The notes below the pieces were generated by a model. That model saw nothing but the letters and a program-made list of their open reading frames with translations, ran no database searches and had not been told where the DNA came from. A stretch of DNA of 64,000 nucleotides. Source: Tetracentron sinense (lineage: Eukaryota > Streptophyta > Magnoliopsida > Trochodendrales > Trochodendraceae). A program made the translations under genes and the position numbers. The stretch lies in contig CM026552.1 in NCBI GenBank assembly GCA_015143295.1, positions 59,886,944 to 59,950,943 of the forward strand. Direction: 5' to 3'. Positions 45,957 through 57,013 of the stretch are shown here, piece after piece. Every line of letters begins with the position of its first letter. Positions within the stretch are counted from its first letter, which is position 1.

Positions 45957-47757
45957 TATGTATTTACCAATCACAAGAGTCTCAAGTACCTCTTTTCCCA
46001 AAAGGAGCTGAATCTAAGGCAAAGGCGTTGGATGAAATTTCTGAAGGACTATGATTGTACCATTCAATACCCCTCGGGTAAAGCGAATGTAGTGGCCGAT
46101 GCTTTGAGTAGAAGACCTCAAGGGTTGTTAGCACATATGTTAGTTCAAGAATGGAAGCTACTAGAAGATTTGGCAAATCTGGACATCAGTGTGAATAACT
46201 CTGTCCGTGGTCCTACCTTGGCAAATGTTACTGTTCGGCCGTACATTATAGATTTGATCCAAGAATATTAGTCATGGATGCTGAATTGTTGGCTTATCGG
46301 GACAAGGAAGTTGCTAAGGGTAGTGAGGACTTCTCTCTCACTAGTCGGGGTGCTATCACATTCAAGGGAAGGCTGTGCGTCCCAGTCAAGGCAGATCTTC
46401 GAGGAGAGATTTTGGATGAAGCACACCGTTCGAAGTACACAGTGCATCCAGGGGGTACGAAGATGTACCGGAACCTCAAGAGTCACTTTTGGTGGCGGAA
46501 TATGAAGAGGGATGTTGCAGAATATGTGGCACGATGCTTGGTGTGTCAACAGGTAAAAGCAGAACACATGCGGCCCGCCGGTCTATTGCATTCTCTTCCT
46601 ATTCCCGAGTGGAAATGGGAGAACATATCCATGGATTTCATAGTTGGCTTGCCAAAGACGGCAAAGGGCTCAGATGCGATATGGGTAGTAGTGGATCGTT
46701 TGACAAAGTCCGCTCATTTCTTACCCTACCGAACTACTTTCAACTCAAGTCAGTTGGCTGCACTATACATCAAGGAAGTAGTTAGATTGCACGGAGTGCC
46801 TGTTAGTATTGTGTCGGATCGGGATCCAAGATTCACGTCAAGATTTTGGAAAAGTTTCCAGGAGGCTATGGGTTCCCGACTTGATTTCAGCACCGCTTTT
46901 CATCCACAGATGGATGGACAAACCGAGAGAGTGAACCCAGTCATTTAAGACATGCTTCGGGCTTGTATGTTGGATTTCAGAGGCAGTTGGGAAGAGTACT
47001 TGCCTTTGGTTGAATTTGCCTATAATAACAGCTATCAGGCAAGTATTCAAATGGCACCATTTGAGGCCTTGTATGGGCGAAGTTGTAGGTCTCCTCTCTA
47101 TTGGGATGAGGTAGGAGAAAGGAAAGTACTTGGTCCGGAGTTGATTGAGCAAACTGCAAACACAGTTAAGGTTATTCGGGATCGATTGAAAGCCGCTCAA
47201 GATCACCAGAAAAGCAATGCGGACACACGCCGTAGGGACTTGGAATTTCAAGTAGGGGATCAAGTTTTTGTGAAAGTATCTCCTAGCAAAGGGATTATGA
47301 GATTTGGAAAGCGAGGCAAGCTCAGTCCTCGGTATGTTGGGCCTTTTGAGATTATCACACGAGTTGGTGAGGTTGCTTACAGGGTAGCTCTCCCACCTCG
47401 CATGGCCGCAGTTCACAACGTCTTCCATGTGTCTATGCTTCGGAAGTACATTGCGGATCCTTCGCATGTCATAGACTTGGAACCGTTGGAGATTCGAGAG
47501 GACCTCACCTTGATTGAAAAGCCGGTTCAGATTTTGGATCGAAGAAATCAGGTGCTTCGCAACAAGAAAATCCCTTTGGTTCTTGTGCAGTGGCAACACC
47601 ATGCTCGGGAAGAAGCTACATGGGAGCGTGAAGCCGAAGTCAAAGCAAAGTACCCAGAATTAATTGAATGAGTTTTGTATGAAGTCTGTGTAGGACTTGT
47701 AATTCTGTTTGATTTGTAATGCTAGTATCATCTGAATTTCAAGGACGAAATTTTTGT

Positions 47758-47769
47758 AAGGGAGGAGGA
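47758..47769 (+). promoter_or_regulatory. Polypurine tract of Gypsy-1
   Basis: AAGGGAGGAGGA directly before the 3' LTR. Confidence 0.85.
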
Positions 47770-50243
47770 TGTAGAGCCCCAGACTTTTTCATGCTTAATA
47801 CATGACACTTTCGTTGTCATTTTACATTTAAAGAGTTATAATTAATAAATAAGGAAGAAATTGGAAATTCTGAAACATTAGAAATGTTCCTTTTCGAAGT
47901 ACGAACCCAACGCAAGTTGAATCGTCAAAATCAGACGAACGAGTCAAAAGATATGGCCAAAACAGTCTAGACCTGTAGGCAAGGACGTAGCTCGGTTATG
48001 CGCTAAGGACGTACTCTAATAACGTATACGTTGTGCATCCATTGTGCAATAGACAACGGGTATGTCGTGCAGCTCACCACGGGTACGTTGTACAGCACCA
48101 CGGGCACGCTGTACATAAGACAACGGACAACGTGGTTGATACTATTCACAACGGACAATGTGTTTGGTACTATTCACAACGGACAACGTGTTCAGCACTG
48201 TCCATAACGAACAACATGTTTGGCACTGTTCACAGCTCAACGAGCTCAGCACTATGCACAACACAACGGACAACGGGTTCGGCACCCTTCACAGCACCAC
48301 GAGTTGGCACTGTTCACAGCACCACGAGTCGGCACTGTTCACAGCACCACGAGTCGGCACTGTTCACAGCACCACGAGTCGGCACTGTTCACAGCACCAC
48401 GAGTTGGCACTGTTCACAGCACAACGAGTTCGACACTCGTGTTTTTACAGAAATTTTGTAAGGGTGTTATGGTCTTTTGTCAGTTCACTCTTACCTTAAG
48501 AGTTTAACCCGAGCCTTTAGGGCTTATTCTCAACACTTAGAGAGTTTGAGAGAATAGGAGAAGGGGAGAAGGCGATTCCAACCTAGGGTTTCCATTTTGG
48601 AGAGAAATCGAAGGGTTTGAAACCCTAGATCAACCTCAAGCCCGTTTTCTTCAAGATTTCGGTTTAGGCATTGTGGAGCTCGCGATCCAAGCTAGGGCAG
48701 CAACTCACAGTCATTTGGAAAGAGGGTTTCTTCCTCATTTCTTCGAGGTCGGTACTTCTTACTACCCTCCTAGTTATAGTTCCTCTTTCCCCTTCTTTTC
48801 TTTTGATTTCCTTTCATTTACACATGTGCTATGAGATGGTGAATGGTGAATGGTGAATGGAGATGGAATGGGCGATTGGATGCCAATGGTTGTGTGTGAT
48901 GAACAAATGGGGAAGGGCATTGTTCCAATAATGAACATACATGTATGATTTGAGTAAAAAAAAAACCCATCTAGAAAAGCATGTTGTAGGGTAAATCCAT
49001 AATGAACATACCATGTTTGATGAAATGCCAAGGTGAATAAAGTAAGCTGTAAATTCGCAAGTGCATGCCTAATGAATTCTGAATATTGCTAGGGCCTATG
49101 ATAGTGTGTTTCCTGCTTTCCATAATGCTATGAATATTACATTACTCAATCTTTGATGCTATATGTGTTGTGAATTTACCCAAATGTCATCTTTAAATTT
49201 GAATGCAAGTATGTACACGATCCCCACGAGCACGGCATGCATGACATGATTTATCGAGGTTTTCAAGAACATGGTTAGAGGTGGGACATATCCTACGATA
49301 TGTTTTACCTCGCTTTTCACAAGAAGACAAGAACCAAAATTCCACGAGAGGTCTCCCCTCACTCACAAGTACATATCATGAAGAAGGGTCTCCCTTCCCT
49401 CGTAAGTACATACATATCATAAAGAAGGGTCTCCCTTCCCTCGCAAGTGCATTGCATAAAGAAGGGTCTCCCTTCCCTCTCAAGGCATCTCACAAGTGCA
49501 TCTCACAAGTGCATCTCACAAGTTACATGATCACAAGCAAGCATGCATGACATGACACGACATACAAGAATCAAGCTAGATAGACAAGACAAGCTTTCAA
49601 GTACGAAAAGATATTTCAAGTCAAGTCAAATGCACGATGTTTTCAAGAGGATTTATCGGCTTTCTAGGAAATACAAGCATGATTAAAAATTGCTTTACTT
49701 CCTTGTATGATATGAATTGTTTCCTTTTGACATATATGAATTGCTCCTGATCATGTATTGCCATTTCTATGTTATAATTGTTGGTTAGTATTTAGTACCC
49801 GCTGAGTATTCCATGCTCAGCCGTACTTCTTATGTCGGCAGATTCTGAGGGAGCTGCTGCTCCATTTGATGTTTGTGCTCCTTGTCCATGGGTGGAAGAG
49901 GAGTTCGTCGAGGAGCCTTTGGAGGAACCTCCCGTAGAGGGTTATCAGTAGGTGGCGATTAGATTCTGAGTGGATTAGCTGTGGGTGAGATGAGAGTCAG
50001 GCTTATGTATGCTGGCGGGCATGTCCACACTTTCTTTTGATTTCTTTTTGTATAAACTTGGATTGCTTATGTATATACATAGAGGTTTGGTAGACTTCCG
50101 CTATACCATGTTAGAGTATGTTTCCGCTGTTTTGTCCTCTATTGTATATGCTCTGTGAGTTTTGCAGGTTGGTTTGTCAAGCAAGTCATGATTAGTCGTC
50201 CAAAGTTCACTCTAACTCCTAGGGTGGGTTTTGGGTCGCGACA
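47770..50243 (+). repeat. 3' LTR of Gypsy-1 (2.47 kb)
   Basis: Same start and end as the 5' copy. It carries one 24-bp unit (47981-48004) instead of three, six 25-bp units (48281-48430) instead of four, and a shorter GAATGGT array (about 48837-48860). Confidence 0.93.
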
Positions 50244-50248
50244 TGTCC

Positions 50249-51499
50249 TACCTCTGTTTACCCACCCTTACGTTTGGGCTTGTCATGGTGTTCGTAAATC
50301 GAGAATAAAACCTTGTTCTTGAAAAACTCGGTAAACCATGTCATGCATGCCGTGCTTGTGAGGTCGTGTCCATGATATAGCTTGGAAATTAATATGACAT
50401 ATAGAGTTCAATAATACATGGAATAGCATTCATTTCAACACATAAAATATTCATGACGTTATAGAAAGCGAATAATCACACTATCATAAACCCTAGAAAT
50501 TTCCATATGCTTTAAATCATGTTTTTCTTGAGTAATGATTCATCCAATCCATCCATCATCTATTGTGTATTCATTATTTGGTGAGATGCCCTTCCCATTT
50601 CATTCATCACAACATCCACATGGCATCCATCGCCCAACATTCATCTTCACACATACAATCCATCTCATATTATGTTCAAAACAAGAAAGAATGGAAGAAA
50701 AGGGAAAATCAATGATTAGGAAGGTAACATATGGTATCGACCTTGAAAAATGAGGAAAATCCTTCGAAACGTGCGTGGGGTTACTGTCGAGCTTGGAGAA
50801 TGTGCTCCTCACGTGCTTTGCCTTGGATTAGAAGAATCCAAGCTTTGGGGATGATCTTGGGTTCTCAAACCCTTGATTTCTCTTAAGTTGAAACCCTAGG
50901 TTAAAAACCTCTTTCTCTTCACTTACTCTCTCTCAAAATGTTGCTAAGTATTGTGAATGGGGACCCATGGCTCGAGCAAGCCCTTATAGGCAATGGTGTA
51001 ACACCCAAAAGACGAAAAAACCCATAATGAAATTTCTGCAAAACGCGAAAGACCGAGCGATCGGTGGTTATGACCCAGCGATCGGTCGCCTACCAAGCGA
51101 TTGGTGTTTTTGACTGAGCTCTCGATCAAAAATCACCTCTGAAATTTTTCCCCATATAAAAGTTTGGACCAGTTGATAGATATCGATCGATCGGTTGTGG
51201 ACCAATCGCTCGCTACTTTGGACCGAGCGATCGGTGATCTACAAATGTTGACGCCAAGTCCATTTTCCACTCAATCCACTACTTGGACTTATCCTACTTC
51301 TATTCTGACCTCTTCTAAACATGACTAGGACATTTCTAAGGCTATGGCATATTAATAAATATTTTATTGAATTATTTTATAGCATTCTTGTAAAATTCTC
51401 AAAGGTTTCCAAATTCTCATTTCATGGCAAATGGAGATTACAAAGCATTATGCCTTGACACGCATTCCAAGACATATGCAAAAGTTCCGGGGTTCTACA
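50249..51499 (-). repeat. Gypsy-2 3' LTR, initial half with U3
   Basis: Continues from 38844 after removal of Gypsy-1 and one TGTCC copy. Minus-strand start TGTAGAACCCC at 51499 is preceded by the polypurine tract. It includes the palindrome cluster 51052-51235 and a TATA-like CCTATAAGG near 50994-50986 on the minus strand. Confidence 0.85.
51052..51235 (-). promoter_or_regulatory. Cluster of ACCGATCG palindromes in the Gypsy-2 LTR
   Basis: Perfect copies at 51052-51065 and 51222-51235 with several variants between. It lies about 260-450 bp into the LTR, upstream of a TATA-like box, so in U3. Confidence 0.85.
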
Positions 51500-51511
51500 T
51501 CCTCCTCCCTT
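51500..51511 (-). promoter_or_regulatory. Polypurine tract of Gypsy-2
   Basis: Reads AAGGGAGGAGGA on the minus strand directly before the LTR. It is identical to the tract of Gypsy-1. Confidence 0.8.
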
Positions 51512-53939
51512 ATAAAAATTTCGTCCTCGAAATTTGGATGATACTTACATTACAAAACCAACACAGAATTACATGCCTCATACAAAAACCTATTCAAACA
51601 ACTCCGGGTACTTTGCTTTGACTTCGGCTTCACGCTCCCATGTGGCCTCTTCTCAAGCTTGATTTTGCCATCGCATGAGAACCAACGGAATTGTCTTGTT
51701 GTGAAGCACTTAATCTCTCTGATCCTATCTGAACCAACTTTTCAACCAAAGTGAGATCCTCTCGGATTTCCAACTGTTCCAAGTCTATGATATGCGAAGG
51801 GTCTGAAATGTACTTCTGAAGCATAGACACATGGAACACATTGTGGACTGTGGCCATGTGAGTTGGAAGAGCTACCCGGTAAGCAACTTCACCAACTCGC
51901 GTGATAATCTCAAAGGGGCCAACATATCGAGGACTGAGTTTGCCTCGCCTGCCAAATCTCATAATCCCCTTGCTAGGAGATACCTTCACGAAGACTTGAT
52001 CCCCAACCTGAAATTCCAAGTCCCTACCGCTAGTGTCAGCATAACTCTTCTAGCGATCTTGAGCAGCTTTCAATCACTCCCGGATGATCTTGACTTTGTT
52101 CGCAGTTTTCTCGATCAACTCAGGACCTAACACTTTTCTCTCTCCTACCTCATCCCAGTAGAGAGGAGACCTGCAGCTTCACCTATACAAGGTCTCAAAT
52201 GGTGCCATCTGAATGCTCGCCTGGTAGCTATTATTATAGGCAAACTCCACCAAAGGCAAGTTTTCTTCCCAGCTGCCCTTAAAGTCTAACATATATGCCT
52301 GAAGCATGTCTTCGATGATTTGGTTCACCCTTTCAGTCTGCCCATTTGTCTGTGGATGAAAGGCGGTGCTAAAGTCTAGTTAGGAACCCATAGCGTTCCT
52401 GGAAAGCTCTTCCAGAATTTGGATGTGAATCTTGGATTCCAATTTGACACAATATTGACTGGCACCCCATGCAACCGAACCACTTCCTTGATATACAATA
52501 CCGCTAATTGGTTCGAGTTGAACGTAGTACAATAAGGCAAGAAATACGCAGACTTCGTCAAACGCTCCACCACAACCCATATTGCATCTGAGTTCCTTAT
52601 TGTATGTAGCAAGCCAACAATGAAGTCCATGGAGATGTGCTTCCATTTCCACTCGGGAATAGGGAGAGACTGTAATAGACCCGCCGGTCTCATGTGCTCT
52701 GCCTTCACTTGCGGACACACCAAACACCGTGCCACATATTCTGCAATATCTCTCTTCATATTTCTCCCCCAAAAGTACCCTTTGAGGTTCCAGTACATCT
52801 TCGTACCCCCAGGATGCACTGTATACTTCGAACGGTGGGCTTCATCCATAATCTCCCACCTTAGCTCTACATCGGTAGGGACGTATCATCTTCCCCTGAA
52901 TGTGATAGCACATTGGCTAGTCAGAGAAAAGTCTTCACTGCCCTTGGCAACTTCTTTGTCCCGGAAAGCCAACAAGTCAGCATCCGAGGGCTGCAACTCT
53001 CATATCTGATCTATGATATACGACCGAACCATGATATTAGCCATTACTGGACTACGGACGGAAGCATTGACACTGATGTCCAGATTTTCCAAATCTTCTA
53101 ATAGCCTCCATTCCTGCACCAACATTTGAGCCAATAACCCCGGAGGTCTTCTACTCAAGGCGTCAGCCACTACATTTGCTTTGCTCGGGTGGTATTGGAT
53201 GGTGTATTCGTAGTCTTTCAAAAATTTCATCCAACGCCGTTGCCGTAAATTCAGCTCCTTTTGAGAAAAGAGGTACTTGAGGCTCTTGTGGTCCATGAAC
53301 ACATAGAACTCTTCCTCGTAAAGGTAATGTTGCCAAATCTTGAGTGCGAACACCACTGCAGCAAGCTCTAGGCAAGGCTCTAAATGTCGATATCGCTCGA
53401 CATGTCGGAGTCGCGAAAAAAAGATATATCGGAAGATATATCGTTTATCGGTGATTTTTAGAAAAAATGGCAAAAAATATGACAAAACATTAAATTTTGT
53501 AGTGAAACTTCAGGAAATGTTAAAATTGATGTTAATACACCTTTTAGAATAAAAACATTTAAATAAGAACAATGTACATAAAAGATGTAATGAGAAGAGA
53601 GTAAAGATGTACGCTGACGAGTGACGATAATGTATGAATGATTCATGTGTCATTCATTTCTCAATCAATTATAAATTCATAATTTATAAGATTCATAATA
53701 ATACAAACATACATGTCCCAAAACCTGTGATACTTTTTTTTTAATTATCCATGTTAATTGTTTTAGACATATGAAAAGCTTATGAATGCACATTAAAGTT
53801 GATAAATAATTGAAATTGAATTTAATTTCTCAAAACTATATATGCAATTGATGAGCTCAATGTTTTTACAGAACTGAATCAATATGGAAGGGAGAGGAGA
53901 TGGTTAAATGATCGGAGACCCTGCATCAAGAGAAAAGGA

Positions 53940-54080
53940 AGACGACTGTAATTTTATTTGAATATGAATTATGTAAAAAGATGTGGATGTAATTTTATTT
54001 GACTATGAAGTGAATGTAATTTTATTTGACAATGAAGTGGATGTAATTATGTAATAAGAAGTTGATTCAATTTTATTTAA
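53940..54080. repeat. Short tandem repeats inside the hAT-like element
   Basis: Three or four copies of a roughly 30-bp unit with GATGTAATTTTATTTGA and TATGAAGTG. A larger internal duplication links about 53738-53850 with about 54235-54340 (shared ATTATCCATGTTAATTGTTT). Confidence 0.65.
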
Positions 54081-54693
54081 ATGTGCGGGACTCCTGTTTA
54101 AGTTTTAAATTTTATAAATTATAGAGTGATGAAATTACTTAGGCTAATTCTTTTACAATATAAAAAGTATTGCACAGTGGATCACTAACAAATATAATCA
54201 AGTTAAACACATAATATAATCAACTCCTATCGCCTCTTTTTTAAAATGATTATCCATGTTAATTGTTTTGAAAATTTGAAATACTTATGACTTTATGAGT
54301 GCACATTAGAGTAAATAAATAATTGAAGTGGATTTAATTTTTTTAAGGCAATGTACAAACCAATAATCAAGTTTCAGCAATATATATATATATAAGAAAA
54401 TAAAAATATACATGAATTTCAAGTATAATTCTTAAAATTTAAAATAGAAAAAAAGGTTGAACCTTAAAATTTTTAATACTTTTTAAAATTGGGTGTATGA
54501 TATAAATCAAAATTAGTTTAGGTTAAGATCCCTAACATTAATATGATAACTTTTCAACCAAAAAAATGCATTAATAATTAAAATGAAATATTAGTAAGAG
54601 AGAGAGAAACAACATTACCCTTTGACATTGTGAGGTTTAAAACACATGTTAATAGTTTGTTTTAACTTTTTAAGTATATAAGAGAGTGAAGTT

Positions 54694-54807
54694 TTTTTTT
54701 TTGTCAAGGTAACAATACCACAAGGCAAAGCTACAGGTAATAGAAGGGAAAACACACACCACTCACACACACACACACAACCACATGCAACCACTAAGCC
54801 CACGAAG
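54694..54807 (-). mobile_element. SINE-like retroposon inside the hAT-like element
   Basis: 114 bp flanked by the perfect 13-bp duplication AGAGAGTGAAGTT (54681-54693 and 54808-54820). On the minus strand it begins with GGCTTAGTGG, matching the tRNA-type A box, passes a (GT)n stretch, and ends GTTACCTTGAC followed by an A run. A clear B box was not found. The GTTACCT tail is shared with the intron 7 LINE. Confidence 0.8.
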
Positions 54808-54824
54808 AGAGAGTGAAGTTAGAT

Positions 54825-54892
54825 AACCCTTATAAGGGTTTTAACCTTTTTTAAGTATATAAGTGTGACGTTAGAAAACCCTTATAAGGGTT
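54825..54892. repeat. Duplicated 16-bp perfect palindrome AACCCTTATAAGGGTT
   Basis: Copies at 54825-54840 and 54877-54892, part of a roughly 52-bp tandem duplication (shared TTTTAAGTATATAAG and GTTAGA). The first unit was split by the SINE. Confidence 0.8.
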
Positions 54893-57013
54893 ATCTTTTA
54901 AGACCAAACATTCATGGTTTCATTTCAAACGATAGAAGAAACCCAAAAAAAAAAAAAACATACGAGCAGAGCTTGGAAATGAGGGGAGCCGAGGAAGGAG
55001 GAACCTTAGCTGGGTTTAGGAGTTTGGCAACGGCGATGGCGACAACGGAGAAGACGGTGGACGGCGACGGTGGACGGTACCCTCTGGCCTCTTCTTCCTC
55101 CTTCGTTCTTCTTCCTTCTAAATCAACCCCTTTTTCTTTTTACTAAATCAAAACTATTAATCTCAAGTAATTTTGCAATTGCATGAATGATCTATAGATT
55201 GATCTGTGATTTCCCTTTTTTTATGGATGCCTGCTTCTCCTCTGTTTTGGCCGATATCGGTTTGTTATCGCCGATATATCGTCGATATCGCCGATATATC
55301 GGCGATATCCCCCGATACTGTGTAATTTTTCCCCTACAGCTTATCGATGCATCGGTCACCACCGATATCGAAATATATCAGCGATATACCACCGATAATT
55401 TCGATATTACGAACCTTGGCTCTAGGTCATGCGTGGGGTAATTCTTTTCATGTTCCTTTAATTGCCTTGACGCATAGGCAGACCTTCTTGTGTTGCATGA
55501 GGACACTCCCAAGCCCGACGTGCGAGGCATCACTGTACACCTTATAACCACCACGCCCTGATGGTACTGCAAGGATGGGGGCTGTGGTAAGCCTCTGCTT
55601 CAGCTCCGTGAAGCTGATCTCGCACTTATCGCTCCATACAAACTTGGCATTCTTCCTGGTCAAATAAGCGAGTGGGGCTGCAAGGCTGGAGAAACCCTTT
55701 ATGAATCTCCTAGAGTAGCCTACCAACCAGAGAAAACTGCGGATTTTTGTGACACTCTTGGGCCTTGCCCAACTCATAACTGCCTCTATCTTATTTGGAT
55801 CTACCGAGATGCCTTCCGCAGAAACAACGTGACCTAGGAATGCCACTTCCTCCAACCAAAACTCACACTTGCTTAGTTTGGCATATAACTTGTGCTCTCT
55901 CAACATTTCCAAAGCAAGACGAAGGTCTCGCACGTGATCTTCCCGTGTCTAGGAATAGACCAGGATGTCATCGATAAACACTATCACGCATCGATCCAGG
56001 TATGGTCGGAACACCCAGTTCATCAGATCCACAAAGGCTGCCGGCGCATTCGTGAGAACAAAAGGCATCACTAAGAACTCGTAGTGCCCATATCGAGTCC
56101 TAAATGTGGTTTTGGGAACATATTCTACCTTGATCTTCAACTGGTGGTATCTGGACCGAAGATCAATCTTAGAGAAAAATTTTGCTCCTTTTAATTGATC
56201 GAACAAGTCATCAATCCTAGGCAATGGATACCTATTCTTTATTCTGACCTTGTTCAACTGCCTGTAATCAATGCACATCCGCATCGAGCCATCCTTCTTC
56301 TTGACAAATAGCACCAGGGCACCCCACAGTGAGACACTTGGTCAAATGAAACCAAGGCCTTCATCTCCTCAAACTTAGTCTTCAACTCCTTGAGTTCAAT
56401 CGGGGCCATCCTGTACGGAGTACGGGAGATGGGAGCTGTGCCTGGTGCAAGCTCGATCATGAACTCAATCTCCCTGTCTGGGGGCAACCCTGGTAACTCT
56501 TTTGAAAATACATCCAAGAATTCACTCACAACCGGAAAAGTCGAAGAGTCCTTTGCCTCGGGGTTTGCTAGACTCAACGCTGTAAAGCGGGCGATATCTT
56601 TACTTCTCAACCCCCGAAAATGAAATTGATTCCCTTCCATCTGTTTGAAGAGTACCATCTTCTCGAAGCATGCCACTTGACCATGGTGAGTTGCTAACCA
56701 ATCCATCCCTAAGATGACATCGAAGTCCTGAAATCCAAGGACGATGAGATCAGCTGCCAACTCGTGAATACCAATTTGCATTGTACTGCTTCTATAGACA
56801 CTCTCTGACACCACTGTCTTGTTAAGAGGAGTCGAGATGGACAACTCCGGATGCAATTGACTAGGCTCGGAGGAAAAACCTTGAGAAAAACTCAGCGAGA
56901 CAAATCAATGAGTAGACCCGGTGCCAATCAATACTCGAGCCAAACATTCATTGACTAATAAAGTTCTTGAAATTATAACTAGCTAAGTCAATCCATGCAT
57001 CAACAGTGTATAT

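Larger units (their letters stand above)
43113..47671 (+). pseudogene. Gypsy-1 pol (protease, RT, RNase H, integrase, chromodomain), lightly damaged
   Basis: Protease active site DTGS (about 43153); RT with [13 protein letters not shown] (about 43852) and catalytic FVDD (about 44101-44112); RNase H with [10 protein letters not shown] (about 44543). The chain is split at 44727 by a solo LTR and resumes in the expected frame at 45962. Integrase has the zinc-binding HPGG...CLVCQQVKAEH part (about 46444-46570), SMDFIVGLPKTAKGSDAIW (about 46630-46685) and its later acidic residues. A C-terminal chromodomain-like segment ends WEREAEVKAKYPELIE (47620-47668), typical of Tekay/Del chromoviruses. Damage: a one-base deletion with a stop near 46269-46271, and a TAA at 46946-46948 where relatives have Glu. 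Otherwise long open stretches remain. Confidence 0.9.
38845..50243 (+). mobile_element. Tekay-like Gypsy retrotransposon (Gypsy-1), complete, young
   Basis: Both LTRs, primer site, gag, intron, pol with chromodomain and polypurine tract are present. The target duplication TGTCC is at 38840-38844 and 50244-50248. LTRs are nearly identical except for repeat-number changes, so insertion is recent relative to its host Gypsy-2. Coding damage is limited to a one-base deletion with a stop, one further nonsense change and a solo LTR insertion. Confidence 0.95.
53373..55418. mobile_element. Non-autonomous hAT-like DNA transposon inside Gypsy-2 pol
   Basis: 2,046 bp flanked by the perfect 8-bp duplication GCTCTAGG (53365-53372 and 55419-55426). 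Terminal inverted repeats are short and imperfect: CAAGGCTCTAAAT at the left, CAAGGTTCGTAAT read inward from the right. Subterminal zones carry many CGATATATCG, CGATATCG and CGGCGATA motifs (53387-53450 and 55250-55410). An 8-bp duplication and CAAGG end fit the hAT superfamily. No transposase domain is seen; the open stretch at 54865-55146 has no recognisable domain. Removing the insert rejoins the Gypsy-2 RNase H sequence. Confidence 0.82.
51590..56966 (-). pseudogene. Gypsy-2 pol (protease, RT, RNase H, integrase, chromodomain), disabled
   Basis: From the right: protease-adjacent sequence, then an RT with the core FIDDILVYS (about 55995-55949), RNase H with [10 protein letters not shown] (about 55535-55500), then a 2-kb hAT-like insertion. 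RNase H resumes with [20 protein letters not shown] (about 53300-53230). Integrase has the HPGGTK block (about 52820), SMDFIVGL (about 52635) and a frame break near 52380. It ends with a chromodomain-like ATWEREAEVKAKYPELFE segment, partly frame-shifted (about 51650-51593). The splice acceptor before the first exon base has its invariant G changed (TTTCAG to TTTCAA), so splicing to gag would fail or shift by one base. A stop also lies near 55953. Confidence 0.82.
37939..57013 (-). mobile_element. Tekay-like Gypsy retrotransposon (Gypsy-2), minus strand, hosting nested insertions
   Basis: The base element of the right half. Its 3' LTR is 37939-38844 plus 50249-51499 (2.16 kb), split by Gypsy-1. 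The polypurine tract and pol follow to 56966. Pol is split by the hAT-like element at 53373-55418. At 57013 the element is cut inside its gag-pol intron by Gypsy-3, so its gag and 5' LTR should lie right of the window. The base pairs left of the LTR (AGTTA, 37934-37938) are the expected left target duplication. Confidence 0.85.

Noticed and set aside
54865..55146. 93-codon open frame inside the hAT-like element
   Set aside because: Recorded as a curiosity only; no transposase or other domain is visible.
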